This document shows positions 16,508 to 26,110 of a stretch of DNA of 64,000 nt, in pieces. Origin of the DNA: an uncultured Bacteroidales bacterium (GTDB lineage Bacteria > Bacteroidota > Bacteroidia > Bacteroidales > Paludibacteraceae). The notes beneath the pieces were generated by a model that saw only the letters and a list, made by a program, of their open reading frames with translations, had not been told where the DNA came from and searched no databases. The stretch lies in contig CALUNA010000008.1 in the NCBI GenBank assembly GCA_944321895.1, positions 54,055 to 118,054 of the forward strand, in the 5' to 3' direction. Position 1 is the stretch's first letter. Each line of letters begins with the position of its first letter. The translations under genes were made by a program, and so were the position numbers.

Positions 16508-17362
16508 ATGGAAAAGACAACAATCAGGCCGTTGGGACGGGTGCGGGAGCTGCGCAACAATGAGTTCATGACCTTTTGCTGCGAGGTGCGTGATGCCATC
16601 GGGCAGGAGGGGGCCGACGCGGCGCACCTGGACTGCGAGGAGAGCTTCGGGGCGTTCTGCGCCGCGCTGGAGCGCTACGAACAGGTGATTGTGGTGGTCG
16701 GACGGTCGGCGCTGACGCCCCAGCTGGATGGGCTGGACAGGCAGCGCACGGACGTGTTCATGGGCATCATGCGCACCATACGGACGGGCTACCGGCACTA
16801 TGAGGCAGAGGCGCGCGAGGCGGCCTGCGGGTTGCGGCCGGTGGTGAACACCTACAAGGGCGTGCACCGCAAACCGTTGGCCGACAAGGCCGGCTATATG
16901 GAGAATTTCATTGCGGACATGCGCAGCGAGGCGCACGCGCCGCGTGTGGAGGTGCTGGGGCTGACGGCCTGGGTGGACGAGCTGGAGCGGGTGCACCGGC
17001 TGTACATGGAAACGGACAAGCGGCGCGCCATGGAGAACGTGTGGCGGCATACGGGCGATTCGCTGAAAGCGCGGCAGGAGTTGCTGGCGTGCTACCGCGA
17101 GCTGGCGCGGCGGCTCAACGCGCTGTGCGTGGTGTATGGGCCGGAGCGTTATGCCGACCTGTTCAGGCGGCTAAACAACCGCCTGCACGACTTCGAGGTG
17201 ACCCTTGCCAAGCGCAAGGGACGCGCCGCGGCCGCGGCTGCACGGGAGGATGCGCCGGACGCGGCTGTGCCCGATGCGGGGACGGATGCATCGCCCGAAG
17301 GGGCAAACGGGGCATTGCCGGAGGAGCCTGCCGGTCAGTTGCCGGATTCGCGGTTGTCCTGA
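16508..17362 (+). CDS. Uncharacterised helical protein (DUF6261-like) downstream of the 43-bp array
   Basis: A 284-residue cytoplasmic protein with no signal peptide or membrane segment. Residues about 1-230 are predicted mostly helical with many charged and aromatic positions (GYRHYEAEAREAA, WVDELERVHRLYMETDKRR). The last 50 are a low-complexity Ala/Pro/Asp/Glu tail. It resembles, from memory, the DUF6261 proteins of Bacteroidales; that match is unverified and no enzymatic motif or helix-turn-helix was recognised. The gene is strikingly G+C-rich next to an A+T-rich array. Its 3' end overlaps the convergent lyase gene by 28 bp. The start at 16508 fits the promoter; an earlier in-frame ATG at 16349 lies before it. 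Confidence 0.72.
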   Translation: MEKTTIRPLGRVRELRNNEFMTFCCEVRDAIGQEGADAAHLDCEESFGAFCAALERYEQVIVVVGRSALTPQLDGLDRQRTDVFMGIMRTIRTGYRHYEAEAREAACGLRPVVNTYKGVHRKPLADKAGYMENFIADMRSEAHAPRVEVLGLTAWVDELERVHRLYMETDKRRAMENVWRHTGDSLKARQELLACYRELARRLNALCVVYGPERYADLFRRLNNRLHDFEVTLAKRKGRAAAAAAREDAPDAAVPDAGTDASPEGANGALPEEPAGQLPDSRLS

Positions 17363-19404
17363 CGTTCGATGCCGTTGTTCCCGACGGAACGGATGCCAGC
17401 CAGCCCGTTGTATTGGATGCGGTTGCCGCTGATGCTTATCTGCGTACAGGCGTCCATGAGCTGCTCCACGCAGACGCCGGCCACGTTGTTGCCTTCCATG
17501 AGGTTGCCCGACATGTCTATCCGGACGGATTCCGCGCAGTAGATGCCTGACAGGGCATTGCGTGCCATCTCGTTGCCGGCGATGCGCACGTCCGAGCCGA
17601 AGGTGATGCGCAGCCCGTCGCCCCACAGGGAGGAGTCGAACCTGCTGCCGGTTATGTCGGCCTGCGCCACGTGGTCCAGGTGCATGTTGTGGTGGAAATA
17701 TGGCCCGGGCACGACGTTGGAGCCGTTGTTGTCGAGGTCGCATTGGGCTATGGTGATGTTCCTTGCGCCGGCAATATGGACGCCGTTTTTCGTGCAGTTG
17801 CGCACAGTCATGTTGCGCATGGTGATGCCGTGCATTTTATGGACGGAGTCCGATTGCAGGATGATGCCCTCGCGCGACGGGGCGTGCGAGCACAGGCGCA
17901 GGCTGCGGTCGTAGTTCGGGTCGAAGCCGGTTTCCGCCGTGGTTGCCCCCTCCACGACGAAGTTCTGCAAGACGATGTCGTGCATGTCGGCCGTGGCGTT
18001 GATGATGGTGGGGCCGAGGCAGTCCGGCTGCAACATCAGTATGCTTTTGCGTCCCTCGCCGCACAGCTTGGTGCCGCTTTCCAGGCGGAGCGGCTGCCGG
18101 ATGGCGTGCAGCCCTTCCTTGAGCACGACCCAGCGGTTTCCGGCCTTGGCTATGGCCGCCTGTATGTCTTCCCCTGGCAGTACTTCCAACTTTTCCGCGG
18201 CGGGTATGCCGTTGCCGCCCGCCATCGATGCGCCGGTCGTTTCCGGCCGGATGTTGTCTTCCTGCGGCAGGATTCCCGTTCCGGTCTGCCCGTTTCCGGC
18301 GGTGTTGCCGTATGCGCGCGTGGCGCTCAGCGTGCCGAGGGGTTTGGCTGCCTCCGGGTGGGCGGCCATCAGCGCGCCGGTATGCGGGAGCCGGATGCCT
18401 TCCACCTTGGCGTAATGGTTATAGATGGAGGTGTAGATGTCGGATATGCCGCGTTCGCGGTGGGATATGTCGCCGAATGCGGGCATCTCCTCGCCACCGA
18501 GGAACTGCGCCGTGTATTCATATCCGCGTGCGAGCCGGTGTCCGGCGGCGGCGTACAGGTCCAGCCCCTGCGTCCAGGCCACCTGCGCGGCCTTGGACAG
18601 TTCGCCTAATCCCAACTGCACGTGCCCCCAGTCGCGCGTGGCTTCCTGGCATTGCCCGGTGGGGTAGATGTAGCGGGTGATGCCGGCGTTGCCCTCGCCG
18701 CGGTAGAAGCGTTCCATGGCGCGGTTGAACATGTCGTTGTTGTCCAGGAACACGCCCATGCACATCATGGTGGCCATCATGGAGGCGTCCCAGTTGCCGT
18801 TGGCTTCGGCAAAGAAGTCTTTGATGGTGGGGTAGAACACGGTGCGCAGCATCCGCTCGAACTGCCGCATTCCCTGTTCCGTCCAACCGGAACCGGTGTG
18901 TTTCAGTATCTCGGCGGCGTTCAGGAATTTGTGGCCGAACAGGCCGATGTTGAGTTTGGCATTGTTCCCGTCCAGGCTCCACAGCTTGCCCGACCATGCG
19001 TCCAGTATCCTGATGGCGTGCCGCGCGTAGGCGGGGTCTTGGGTGATGTACCACAGGAGCGCGCTTGCGTATGCCGCGTTGGCGTCTTCGGAAAACTCTT
19101 TTCCCCCTATGCTGTTGGTGTTGTATGCCCCGACGGATACGCAGGTATATGCTTTTATTTGCCTGGCGGTGTCCGTTTCGGCCATCAGTTGTTTGCAGGC
19201 CGTTGCCCAGGGTTCCGCCCCGCGGGCTACGTTCTGGCGCATGGTGTCCAGGTCGGCCTGGCTTTGGAACATGCCCGGGTGCACGAACGGCGCGTGCAGG
19301 TATTCGGGTTTGCTGTTGCCGCCGTTCCGGCCGGGCTGGCACGATAGGCAGGCCATGCACAGGATGGTTCCGATAAGTATGGTTTTGGTGTTTGGCAGAT
19401 TCAT
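17335..19404 (-). CDS. Alginate-lyase-domain / right-handed beta-helix fusion lipoprotein
   Basis: A 689-residue surface or periplasmic lipoprotein (signal peptide with lipobox ending CLSC, about residue 22). The first half (about 40-335) has the alpha/alpha-toroid of the alginate-lyase superfamily (FVHPGMFQSQADLD, GNWDASMMATMMCMG, GQCQEATRDWGHVQLGLGE). A Gly/Thr-rich linker (about 345-395) leads into a right-handed parallel beta-helix (about 400-680, repeated NITIAQCDLDNNG-like turns), the fold of many polysaccharide lyases. The ATG at 19404 is preferred; the longer frame starts at TTG. As the last gene of the SusCD operon it is likely the depolymerising enzyme for uronic-acid glycans, but the substrate is unknown. 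Confidence 0.82.
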   Translation of the reverse strand: MNLPNTKTILIGTILCMACLSCQPGRNGGNSKPEYLHAPFVHPGMFQSQADLDTMRQNVARGAEPWATACKQLMAETDTARQIKAYTCVSVGAYNTNSIGGKEFSEDANAAYASALLWYITQDPAYARHAIRILDAWSGKLWSLDGNNAKLNIGLFGHKFLNAAEILKHTGSGWTEQGMRQFERMLRTVFYPTIKDFFAEANGNWDASMMATMMCMGVFLDNNDMFNRAMERFYRGEGNAGITRYIYPTGQCQEATRDWGHVQLGLGELSKAAQVAWTQGLDLYAAAGHRLARGYEYTAQFLGGEEMPAFGDISHRERGISDIYTSIYNHYAKVEGIRLPHTGALMAAHPEAAKPLGTLSATRAYGNTAGNGQTGTGILPQEDNIRPETTGASMAGGNGIPAAEKLEVLPGEDIQAAIAKAGNRWVVLKEGLHAIRQPLRLESGTKLCGEGRKSILMLQPDCLGPTIINATADMHDIVLQNFVVEGATTAETGFDPNYDRSLRLCSHAPSREGIILQSDSVHKMHGITMRNMTVRNCTKNGVHIAGARNITIAQCDLDNNGSNVVPGPYFHHNMHLDHVAQADITGSRFDSSLWGDGLRITFGSDVRIAGNEMARNALSGIYCAESVRIDMSGNLMEGNNVAGVCVEQLMDACTQISISGNRIQYNGLAGIRSVGNNGIERQDNRESGN

Positions 19405-19501
19405 GTCGGACAAATTTTTAAAGGGTTATGTTTGCTAATATGTGTTTATAGGAAATGGGGGCGGAACCGTTCCCGAGTCCGTCCCCATGCAGGTAGTACG
19501 T

Positions 19502-20506
19502 TTAAAATACGGTGTAGCGTTTCATGCTGATGGTTCCTCCGGCCCTGCCTTTCTTCATCTCGTTGGCATAGATATAGGCTTTGTATTTTCCATCCTGGGT
19601 TTCGATGAACATGCCGTCGTTGGTGGCAATGTCGAGCGCCCAGTCCGGCATGTTCGACATGTCCATGTCGCGCAGGTCTATGTCGTCAATATAGATGGCC
19701 GGTTGCGCCTCGGGCGGGTTTTTCAGGTGTAGCCGTGCCAGGTGCGCATCCTTGATGCCCACGTCCCTGATCCGCGTGTCGCGGTTTACGCCGGCCGGCA
19801 GCGTGACGCCGGGCAGGTATTTCTGCGCATCGGCGGCGGGAGCGACAAACGCATGGTTGAAGGCGACGGTGTCCACGTTGTAGTTCCTGTACAGATAGAC
19901 AAGGTCGATTTTTTCAGGATGTTCGGCGGCCTGGGCGGCGTTGTAAACGGCCATGTCCTCAATGGAAATGTAGCAGTTGGCTGCGGAAAGGCTCAGGTCG
20001 AGCTTCATGTCCATGGTGGCTATGTCGTAGGGTCCCATGCTCATGGAAACCGTTTCGCCGTTGGTGGCCTGCGCGGAGAACGTGAACGTAACCTGCTTGC
20101 CCTTGGCTTCTTCGGGTATGACGTAGTAGTAGCGCAAGGTGGCAGCGCATGTGTCCACACAGTAATCTACTTGCGTGATGGGGCCGTCGGTTACGGATGG
20201 ATTGCCGACCACGATGGCCGTGTCGATGCCGTCCAGTTTGGTGTAGTAGGAACGGTGTTCCAGCCATGTGCCCTCCGCCCCGGGGATGCTGGCCTCCACT
20301 TTGGCGTTGACCAGGTTGCCGGCTGCCGGCTGGATGGCCATGGCGTAGGCAAATTCGATTTCATTTCCCCAGACGTTGGGACCCAAACTGCGTTTCAGGC
20401 ACTTGTTCTGGAAAACCGGCGTTTCTTCTTCGTTGTGGCATGAGCACAGCAGCATGAATATACAGCACAGTGCGCATGCGGCAAATGACAATATGTTCTT
20501 TTTCAT
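19502..20506 (-). CDS. DUF4466-like PUL lipoprotein
   Basis: A 334-residue lipoprotein (signal peptide with LLCSC lipobox, about residue 22). It has a beta-sandwich N-terminal half and a second beta-rich half (IYIDDIDLRDMDMSNMP ... GTISMKRYTVF). It resembles the DUF4466 family that accompanies SusC/SusD pairs. The likely role is a surface glycan-binding protein feeding the SusCD transporter. It lies 12 bp behind the small lipoprotein gene at 20519-20950, in the SusC-led operon. Confidence 0.75.
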   Translation of the reverse strand: MKKNILSFAACALCCIFMLLCSCHNEEETPVFQNKCLKRSLGPNVWGNEIEFAYAMAIQPAAGNLVNAKVEASIPGAEGTWLEHRSYYTKLDGIDTAIVVGNPSVTDGPITQVDYCVDTCAATLRYYYVIPEEAKGKQVTFTFSAQATNGETVSMSMGPYDIATMDMKLDLSLSAANCYISIEDMAVYNAAQAAEHPEKIDLVYLYRNYNVDTVAFNHAFVAPAADAQKYLPGVTLPAGVNRDTRIRDVGIKDAHLARLHLKNPPEAQPAIYIDDIDLRDMDMSNMPDWALDIATNDGMFIETQDGKYKAYIYANEMKKGRAGGTISMKRYTVF

Positions 20507-20518
20507 GATTACCTGTTT

Positions 20519-20950
20519 TTATTGAATGGTGTATTCCTGTTCGGTTATGTAAATGGTATATGTTTTCTGCACCTGGCGGTTGCCGGAAATCACGGTGTAT
20601 TTCGGCGGGTTCTCCTTGTAGTCCGAAAAGTCGGTGAATCCGGTTACCTTGGGCGACAGCTTGGCATCGGTTACCAGCGTGAACTGCGGGTAAACGTTCC
20701 GGAGGTCTGTGCCGTATTTGACTTTTACACGTATGCTGCATTCCACGGTGTCGATAACGGCATCGCCGTCGTTGAAGTGGACAGGCAGCAGGTCGGTGCC
20801 GAGCAGCTTGAAGTTGCTGACGTAACATTCCGCCCGGGTCGTTATCAGCAGCCCGTCTTCATCGACGGGATAGTCGCTGAACAGGCAGCTTGTGCATAAC
20901 AGGGGAAGCAGGACGAGGCAAAGCCCGTATATTATTTTCTTCGTGTTCAT
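20519..20950 (-). CDS. Small PUL lipoprotein, DUF5018-like
   Basis: A 143-residue lipoprotein with a signal peptide ending LLCTSC (about residue 22). One beta-sandwich of about 110 residues has the paired-strand pattern AECYVSNFKLLGTD ... KTYTIYITEQ, typical of the small SusE-like domains that decorate SusCD operons. No catalytic residues are seen. It is placed 43 bp after susD and is probably a glycan-binding or spacer protein on the cell surface. Confidence 0.7.
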   Translation of the reverse strand: MNTKKIIYGLCLVLLPLLCTSCLFSDYPVDEDGLLITTRAECYVSNFKLLGTDLLPVHFNDGDAVIDTVECSIRVKVKYGTDLRNVYPQFTLVTDAKLSPKVTGFTDFSDYKENPPKYTVISGNRQVQKTYTIYITEQEYTIQ

Positions 20951-20993
20951 AATGTATGTTTTTTGGTTATAACGATGATTGTTCAGTATTGTT

Positions 20994-22886
20994 TTAGAGC
21001 CACGGTTTATTCTGTGTCAGGTTCGGGTTCCGGTTACGTTCGCTTTCCGGAATGGCGAAAATGTAGCAGCGTTCGTACACCTGGTTGGTGGCGTTCTGGA
21101 AGAATGTGCCGCTGTGACTGTAACCGCTGGTGGGGTTTCCCCATGTGTCGCGGATGGTGTAGCCGTCCGGGTCGCCCGGCGGGCAGAAGCGTTCTTCAAT
21201 TTTCCGCCAGCGTCTCAGGTCGAAGGGGCGTTGCCCTTCGGCCAGCAGCTCAACAATGCGTTCCTGCTCTATGGCTTCGAAGAATGCCTCCTGCGTGGCA
21301 GTTTTCTCCGCGCTGAGGGCGGGCAGATTGCCGCGGTGGCGCACCTTGTTCACCAACTGGATGGCGTAGTCGCGTTCAGAGGCCAGGTTGGCAAAGTTGA
21401 CGGCTTCGGCATACATCAGGTAAACATCCGCCAGGCGGATGACCGGCCAGTCCACATCGCCTTCGTCACGTCCCTGTCCGGCGTAGTTGCGCACGAACTT
21501 GCGGAAAACATAGCCCGTCATACAACCGTCGGTTTCGTAGGTCTTGTACAGTACGCCGTTGATTTCAAAGTTTTCCACGCCCCATGTTTTGTAAATGAAC
21601 GGTGACCAGCCTGTTTCCGCCTTGTCGTATATGCCCATGATCATTTCATAGTCCCACAGGATGGATGATTTCAGCCGGTAGTCGCGGTTGTCGTAGCTTT
21701 CGGGGTTGATGGCGGAGTTTTCCGTTGTCCTTGCGTCGGCCACGGTTGGCGGCATGGCAATCAGCGAGTCGCGGAAATCGCCGGTGGTCAGGTCCTGATA
21801 CCTGTCTGCTACTTCAAAGCGCGGTGTTACCCAGCATTGCCCGTATTCGAGCGTCCGTCCGGCCAAATCGCGCATCAGGTGCTCTCCCTGTTCTGTTCCG
21901 ACACCTCCGTGTGTGAATGCGATAATGAATTCCGGGTCTCCATTGGCTACGTTCGTGAACAGATAGTAGTAGTTCGGCAGGTTTTCTGCCTGACCCAGCG
22001 GGTCGCATGTGCCGGGTTCGCCGTTGCGGAACAGTTCCAGCCCGTAATCGTCTATCACTTTGCGGAAGTCGGCGGCAGCGGCTTCATATGCCTTTTGGGC
22101 TTCTTCCGCGCTGGGTGTGAACGTATCCAGTTCCGGCCATCCGAACTTGTTCCAGCTTGCCCAGTACAGGTTCACTTTTCCCCGCAGTGCCAGGGCGGCC
22201 GGTTTGGCGAGCCGTCCGTATTTCGATGCGGCATCGGGCAGTTTCTGATATGCGTATTCGAGGTCTTCGAGCATCTTGTCCTTGATGTAGGCAATAGGCC
22301 TTCTGGACAAGGTGTCGGCTTCTTCCTTGTAGTAGATGCGTTCGTCAATGTAGGGCACGTCCCCCCACAGGGAGATAAGGCGCAGGTAGATGAGTGCGCG
22401 GTATAGTCTGGCTTCGCCGACATAGCTTTCCAGCACGGGAATATTGTCTGAATTCGTTTCGCGGCCAATCATTTTCTGAATACCTTCAATCACGTAGTTG
22501 CAGCGGTTGATTCCGCCGTAACAGTATTTGTACATGTTGCTGAAGCTGTTACCGTAGCCGGAAGGGTTGAGTTCGTAAAAACCATCGTAGGCGGCTCCGT
22601 TTTTCAGGGCCGTGGATGGGTCGGAATTGGATGAAGTGCCTTGCAGCACGTTGCCGCGCACATACACATATTCGCCCATGGCATCCAGATAGTAGTCGCG
22701 GTCAAACAGATAACGGATATCAGCCACAGCACCGTTCAGGGCATATTCGGCATCGTCGGTTGTTTGCCAGAAAATGGATGACGACAGGTGTTCCCGGCTT
22801 GGCTGGTTCAGCAAATCATCATGACATGATATACAACCAAACGTAATGATTGCACAAGTTATTGTTTTAACAAACAGGTTCTTCAT
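20994..22886 (-). CDS. SusD-like nutrient-binding lipoprotein
   Basis: A 630-residue surface lipoprotein (CISCHDDLLNQPSREH start, lipobox Cys about residue 21) of the RagB/SusD family. It caps the SusC barrel and captures oligosaccharides. TPR-like helices and the late VRHRGNLPALS ... EQERIVELLAEGQRPFDLRRW segment are family landmarks. It follows susC by 12 bp. Its glycan specificity cannot be read from sequence. Confidence 0.95.
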   Translation of the reverse strand: MKNLFVKTITCAIITFGCISCHDDLLNQPSREHLSSSIFWQTTDDAEYALNGAVADIRYLFDRDYYLDAMGEYVYVRGNVLQGTSSNSDPSTALKNGAAYDGFYELNPSGYGNSFSNMYKYCYGGINRCNYVIEGIQKMIGRETNSDNIPVLESYVGEARLYRALIYLRLISLWGDVPYIDERIYYKEEADTLSRRPIAYIKDKMLEDLEYAYQKLPDAASKYGRLAKPAALALRGKVNLYWASWNKFGWPELDTFTPSAEEAQKAYEAAAADFRKVIDDYGLELFRNGEPGTCDPLGQAENLPNYYYLFTNVANGDPEFIIAFTHGGVGTEQGEHLMRDLAGRTLEYGQCWVTPRFEVADRYQDLTTGDFRDSLIAMPPTVADARTTENSAINPESYDNRDYRLKSSILWDYEMIMGIYDKAETGWSPFIYKTWGVENFEINGVLYKTYETDGCMTGYVFRKFVRNYAGQGRDEGDVDWPVIRLADVYLMYAEAVNFANLASERDYAIQLVNKVRHRGNLPALSAEKTATQEAFFEAIEQERIVELLAEGQRPFDLRRWRKIEERFCPPGDPDGYTIRDTWGNPTSGYSHSGTFFQNATNQVYERCYIFAIPESERNRNPNLTQNKPWL

Positions 22887-22898
22887 ATGGGTAGATGT

Positions 22899-25800
22899 TT
22901 AGAATTTTACGATAATGCCGAAAGAATGTGAGCTGACCATCGGGTACATGTCTCCGCGGTCTGTTTTTTCGGGGTCAAGTCCTCTGTAGTTGGTAATGGT
23001 AAACAGGTTTTCCGTGCTGTAATAGATGCGGAGGTTGTTTACAAAAAACTTTCGGGTGATTTTCGGCGGAATGGTGTAGCCGAACATCAGGTTTTTCATG
23101 CGCACGTATGCCAGGTTGTCGAGCCAGAATGTCGAGCTTGCCTGGTTGCTGCTGGAGAACGCGAGCCGCGGCCATTCTCCGTCGCGGTTGTCGTATGTCC
23201 ACGGATTTGTTACGTGCTCTTCGGTCGAGGCATAGCGTTGTGCCGGAATGTTCACCGAGTTGAACTTGGTTATCCAGAAGTCCCAGCGGCCGCCCGTTCC
23301 CTGGAACAGCATGGACAGGTCGAAGCCTTTCCAGCTCATTTGCAGGTTTAGGCCGAAGTTGGTGGTCGGCATGTTCTGCATGCGGTTGACAAATGCGACG
23401 CGGTCTTCGCCGGATATCTGTCCATCGCCGTTCACATCCACGCGCAGGATGTCGCCGGGTTGCGCCCATTGTATAGTCGTTCCATAAATTTCTGCAAAAC
23501 TCTGGGCTATGCCGGTGTCCAGATAGCTGTACAGAAACTGGTAGGGCATGTTGATGAACACATCGCCTTTGTCCAGGAATTCCGCCCAGTTTTCCAGCCG
23601 TGATGCGTTGTATGATATATTGAAGTTTACGGAATAGTTGAAGTCGCTGACATGGTCGCGCCATGTGAAGTTGCCTTCCAGACCACGGTTGCGCAACACG
23701 CCGATATTCGTGCGCGGGGCTTCGTATGCACCACTCAGGTGGATGGACAAGTCGGACTGTTGTATCATGCCGGTGGTCAAACGGTCGTAGAAGTCCAGTT
23801 CCGTAGAAAGGCGGCTGTTGAAGAACACGAAGTCCAGTCCGACATTGAGCACGGAAGTCTTTTCCCAACTCAGGTCGGGATTCAGCATTTTGGAGTAAAC
23901 GAATCCTTTGGCGATTTCGCCGTCAAGCATGTAGTTGTTCATGTACAGCAGTTCCTGTTGTTCGTCGCGCAGCACGGAGCTGTTGTTTCCCAGTCCGCCG
24001 TATGACATACGGAGTTTTCCGCTGTCCATCCAGCCGGACACATGCGGTTTGAGCCATTTTTCCTCGCTGAACCGCCAGCCTACAGATGCCGAAGGGAAGA
24101 ATCCGTACTGATAGCCTGGCTGGAACTTGGACGAGCCGTCCACACGCAGGTTCAGTTCGAGCAGGTAACGGTCGAAGGCGTTGTAGTTGATTCTGCCAAT
24201 GTAGGAGCGCAGTCCTTCCGTATAGGAGCAACCGCCGTTTTCCACTGTTTTTGTGAGTGCCGCATCTATTTCGCTCAGGTTCGGGTGGATGCGGTCCGCA
24301 CGACTCGCATACAGATAACGCTCGTACCAGTATTCTTCGCTGTACACGAACAAGGCATTGATGGTATGGTTGTCGGCAAATGTCTTATTGTAGTTGAGCC
24401 GTGCATTGAGTAGGGTTTTGTAGGCCGTTTCCGAACGGTTGGAAACACCGGCGCTTTCATTCACATACCATTTGGTATATTGTTCCGTCTGGAAGTTGTA
24501 GGCTTGGTTCGGGGTATCAGCCTGCTTTATAAATGAATTGACATAGCGCAAGCTGTAGTCGACACGGGCATGCAATCCTTTTATGGGTTCCCAGTCCAGA
24601 TACATGCTTCCATTCAGTTGCTGTTCATCCTTGTTTTTCAGGTGATTGTTGAAGTATTCGAGCGGGTTGAAAGCTGTCGGGTCTTCTCCTATGGCCATGA
24701 CGCCTCCGTATGCGTCAATTTCCGGGTCGTATGGCGTTATGCCGGCAATGGCATTTTGCATGTCCATGTTTCCAGTGACCTCAGTGTCCTCATTTACACT
24801 TGACTTTCCAGAAAACCCGTCTGAGAGGGCATACTGAAAATTACTCCAGTTTCCATCCAAGCGCACGCCAGTCGTGAGGTTCTTGAACAGTTTGTAGTCG
24901 AAGTTGAAACGCGCGTTATAGCGGTCGTAGTCGTTGTTGATTTGCAAGCCTTTTTGTTTCAAATAGCCGATGGATGCGTAAAAGTTGGCGGCATCGTTGC
25001 CTCCGGTGGCAGACACATTGTAGTTTTGTATCGTACCTGTGCGCATGATAATATCCCACCAGTCGGTGTTCGGGTAGCACACCGGGTCAATCATGCCCAA
25101 TGCCAGCCATTGGTCAACCGTCCCTTTGGAGTAATGTTGGGATGATTCGGCAATGTTGTTGGCTGCCGATGCCTGCCTGTGTACTTCCAGGGCCTGCGCG
25201 TAGTCGGACAGGAAACTGTAGGAACGGATCGGCTTTTCAAATCCGTATGTTCCGGAAAACGTGATGGATGTTTTGCCGGCACCTTTTCCTGATTTGGTTT
25301 TGATAAGGATAACGCCGTTTGCACCGCGTGAGCCGTATATGGAGGAAGCCGCCGCGTCTTTCAGCACGGATATGCTTTCTATGTCTTCCATGTTGAGGCG
25401 GTTTATGTCCACATCCGGCATGTCATCCACAACGATAAGCGGGCTTGCATCATTGATGGTTCCCAGTCCGCGTATCAATATTTCGGACTGGTCGTTTCCT
25501 GCCATACCGGAACTTTGCGTGACCGTAAGTCCCGGAATAAGTCCCTGTAAAGCGGTTGAAGCGTTGGCAATGGAACGTCCGCTGAGCGATTCGTCTACAG
25601 AGACGGCCGAAACGGCACCGGTCAGGTTTACTTTTTTCTGTTGGCCGTAGCCGACCACAACGACTTGTTCCAGCGCAATGGATGATTCCTGCAGGGTAAC
25701 GTCTATGTTTGTCTGGTCACCGACCTTGATTTCCTGATCATTGTAGCCCAGATAGGAATATACCAGAATGTCATCGTTCTTGACGTTGTTTATGGTGTAG

Positions 25801-25979
25801 TTGCCATCGAGGTCGGTTGTTGTTCCGTTGGTGCTGTTTTTTACGACGATGGTTGCTCCAATGGCAGGTTCGTTGTTGGAGTCGTAGACCCGGCCACTGA
25901 CGCTGTGCTGTGCATGCAGTGTGTTGGCGCACAGGGCAATGGGTATGATTGTCAGTAAATGTTTGATTTGTTTGATCAT
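22899..25979 (-). CDS. SusC-like TonB-linked outer membrane transporter
   Basis: A 1026-residue TonB-dependent transporter for oligosaccharides. In order: signal peptide, carboxypeptidase-regulatory-like domain (SGRVYDSNNEPAIGATIVVK), TonB box region, plug (GLIPGLTVTQSSGM ... EILIRGLGTINDASPLIVVDD) and a large barrel ending in an aromatic (VSSHSFGIIVKF). It forms a SusC/SusD pair with the next gene and leads the minus-strand arm of the locus. The hybrid regulator gene ends 131 bp upstream and is transcribed toward it; an activated promoter probably lies in that gap. Confidence 0.96.
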   Translation of the reverse strand: MIKQIKHLLTIIPIALCANTLHAQHSVSGRVYDSNNEPAIGATIVVKNSTNGTTTDLDGNYTINNVKNDDILVYSYLGYNDQEIKVGDQTNIDVTLQESSIALEQVVVVGYGQQKKVNLTGAVSAVSVDESLSGRSIANASTALQGLIPGLTVTQSSGMAGNDQSEILIRGLGTINDASPLIVVDDMPDVDINRLNMEDIESISVLKDAAASSIYGSRGANGVILIKTKSGKGAGKTSITFSGTYGFEKPIRSYSFLSDYAQALEVHRQASAANNIAESSQHYSKGTVDQWLALGMIDPVCYPNTDWWDIIMRTGTIQNYNVSATGGNDAANFYASIGYLKQKGLQINNDYDRYNARFNFDYKLFKNLTTGVRLDGNWSNFQYALSDGFSGKSSVNEDTEVTGNMDMQNAIAGITPYDPEIDAYGGVMAIGEDPTAFNPLEYFNNHLKNKDEQQLNGSMYLDWEPIKGLHARVDYSLRYVNSFIKQADTPNQAYNFQTEQYTKWYVNESAGVSNRSETAYKTLLNARLNYNKTFADNHTINALFVYSEEYWYERYLYASRADRIHPNLSEIDAALTKTVENGGCSYTEGLRSYIGRINYNAFDRYLLELNLRVDGSSKFQPGYQYGFFPSASVGWRFSEEKWLKPHVSGWMDSGKLRMSYGGLGNNSSVLRDEQQELLYMNNYMLDGEIAKGFVYSKMLNPDLSWEKTSVLNVGLDFVFFNSRLSTELDFYDRLTTGMIQQSDLSIHLSGAYEAPRTNIGVLRNRGLEGNFTWRDHVSDFNYSVNFNISYNASRLENWAEFLDKGDVFINMPYQFLYSYLDTGIAQSFAEIYGTTIQWAQPGDILRVDVNGDGQISGEDRVAFVNRMQNMPTTNFGLNLQMSWKGFDLSMLFQGTGGRWDFWITKFNSVNIPAQRYASTEEHVTNPWTYDNRDGEWPRLAFSSSNQASSTFWLDNLAYVRMKNLMFGYTIPPKITRKFFVNNLRIYYSTENLFTITNYRGLDPEKTDRGDMYPMVSSHSFGIIVKF

Positions 25980-26110
25980 AAGTCTAAAAGTTTTTCGTGG
26001 AATGTCTGATTTTGATTTGTTTTCCTTTGTGTTATAAGTCCAAAAGAAGCCGTATTGATTCCTATGTTTTCCAATTCTTTGTTTTCATATTCTTTCCGGT
26101 TTGCTAATTG

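Noticed and set aside
17041..19347. Several long frames antisense or out of frame in the G+C-rich region
   Set aside because: High G+C removes stop codons; the real genes there are the DUF6261-like and lyase genes, whose translations have domain structure.
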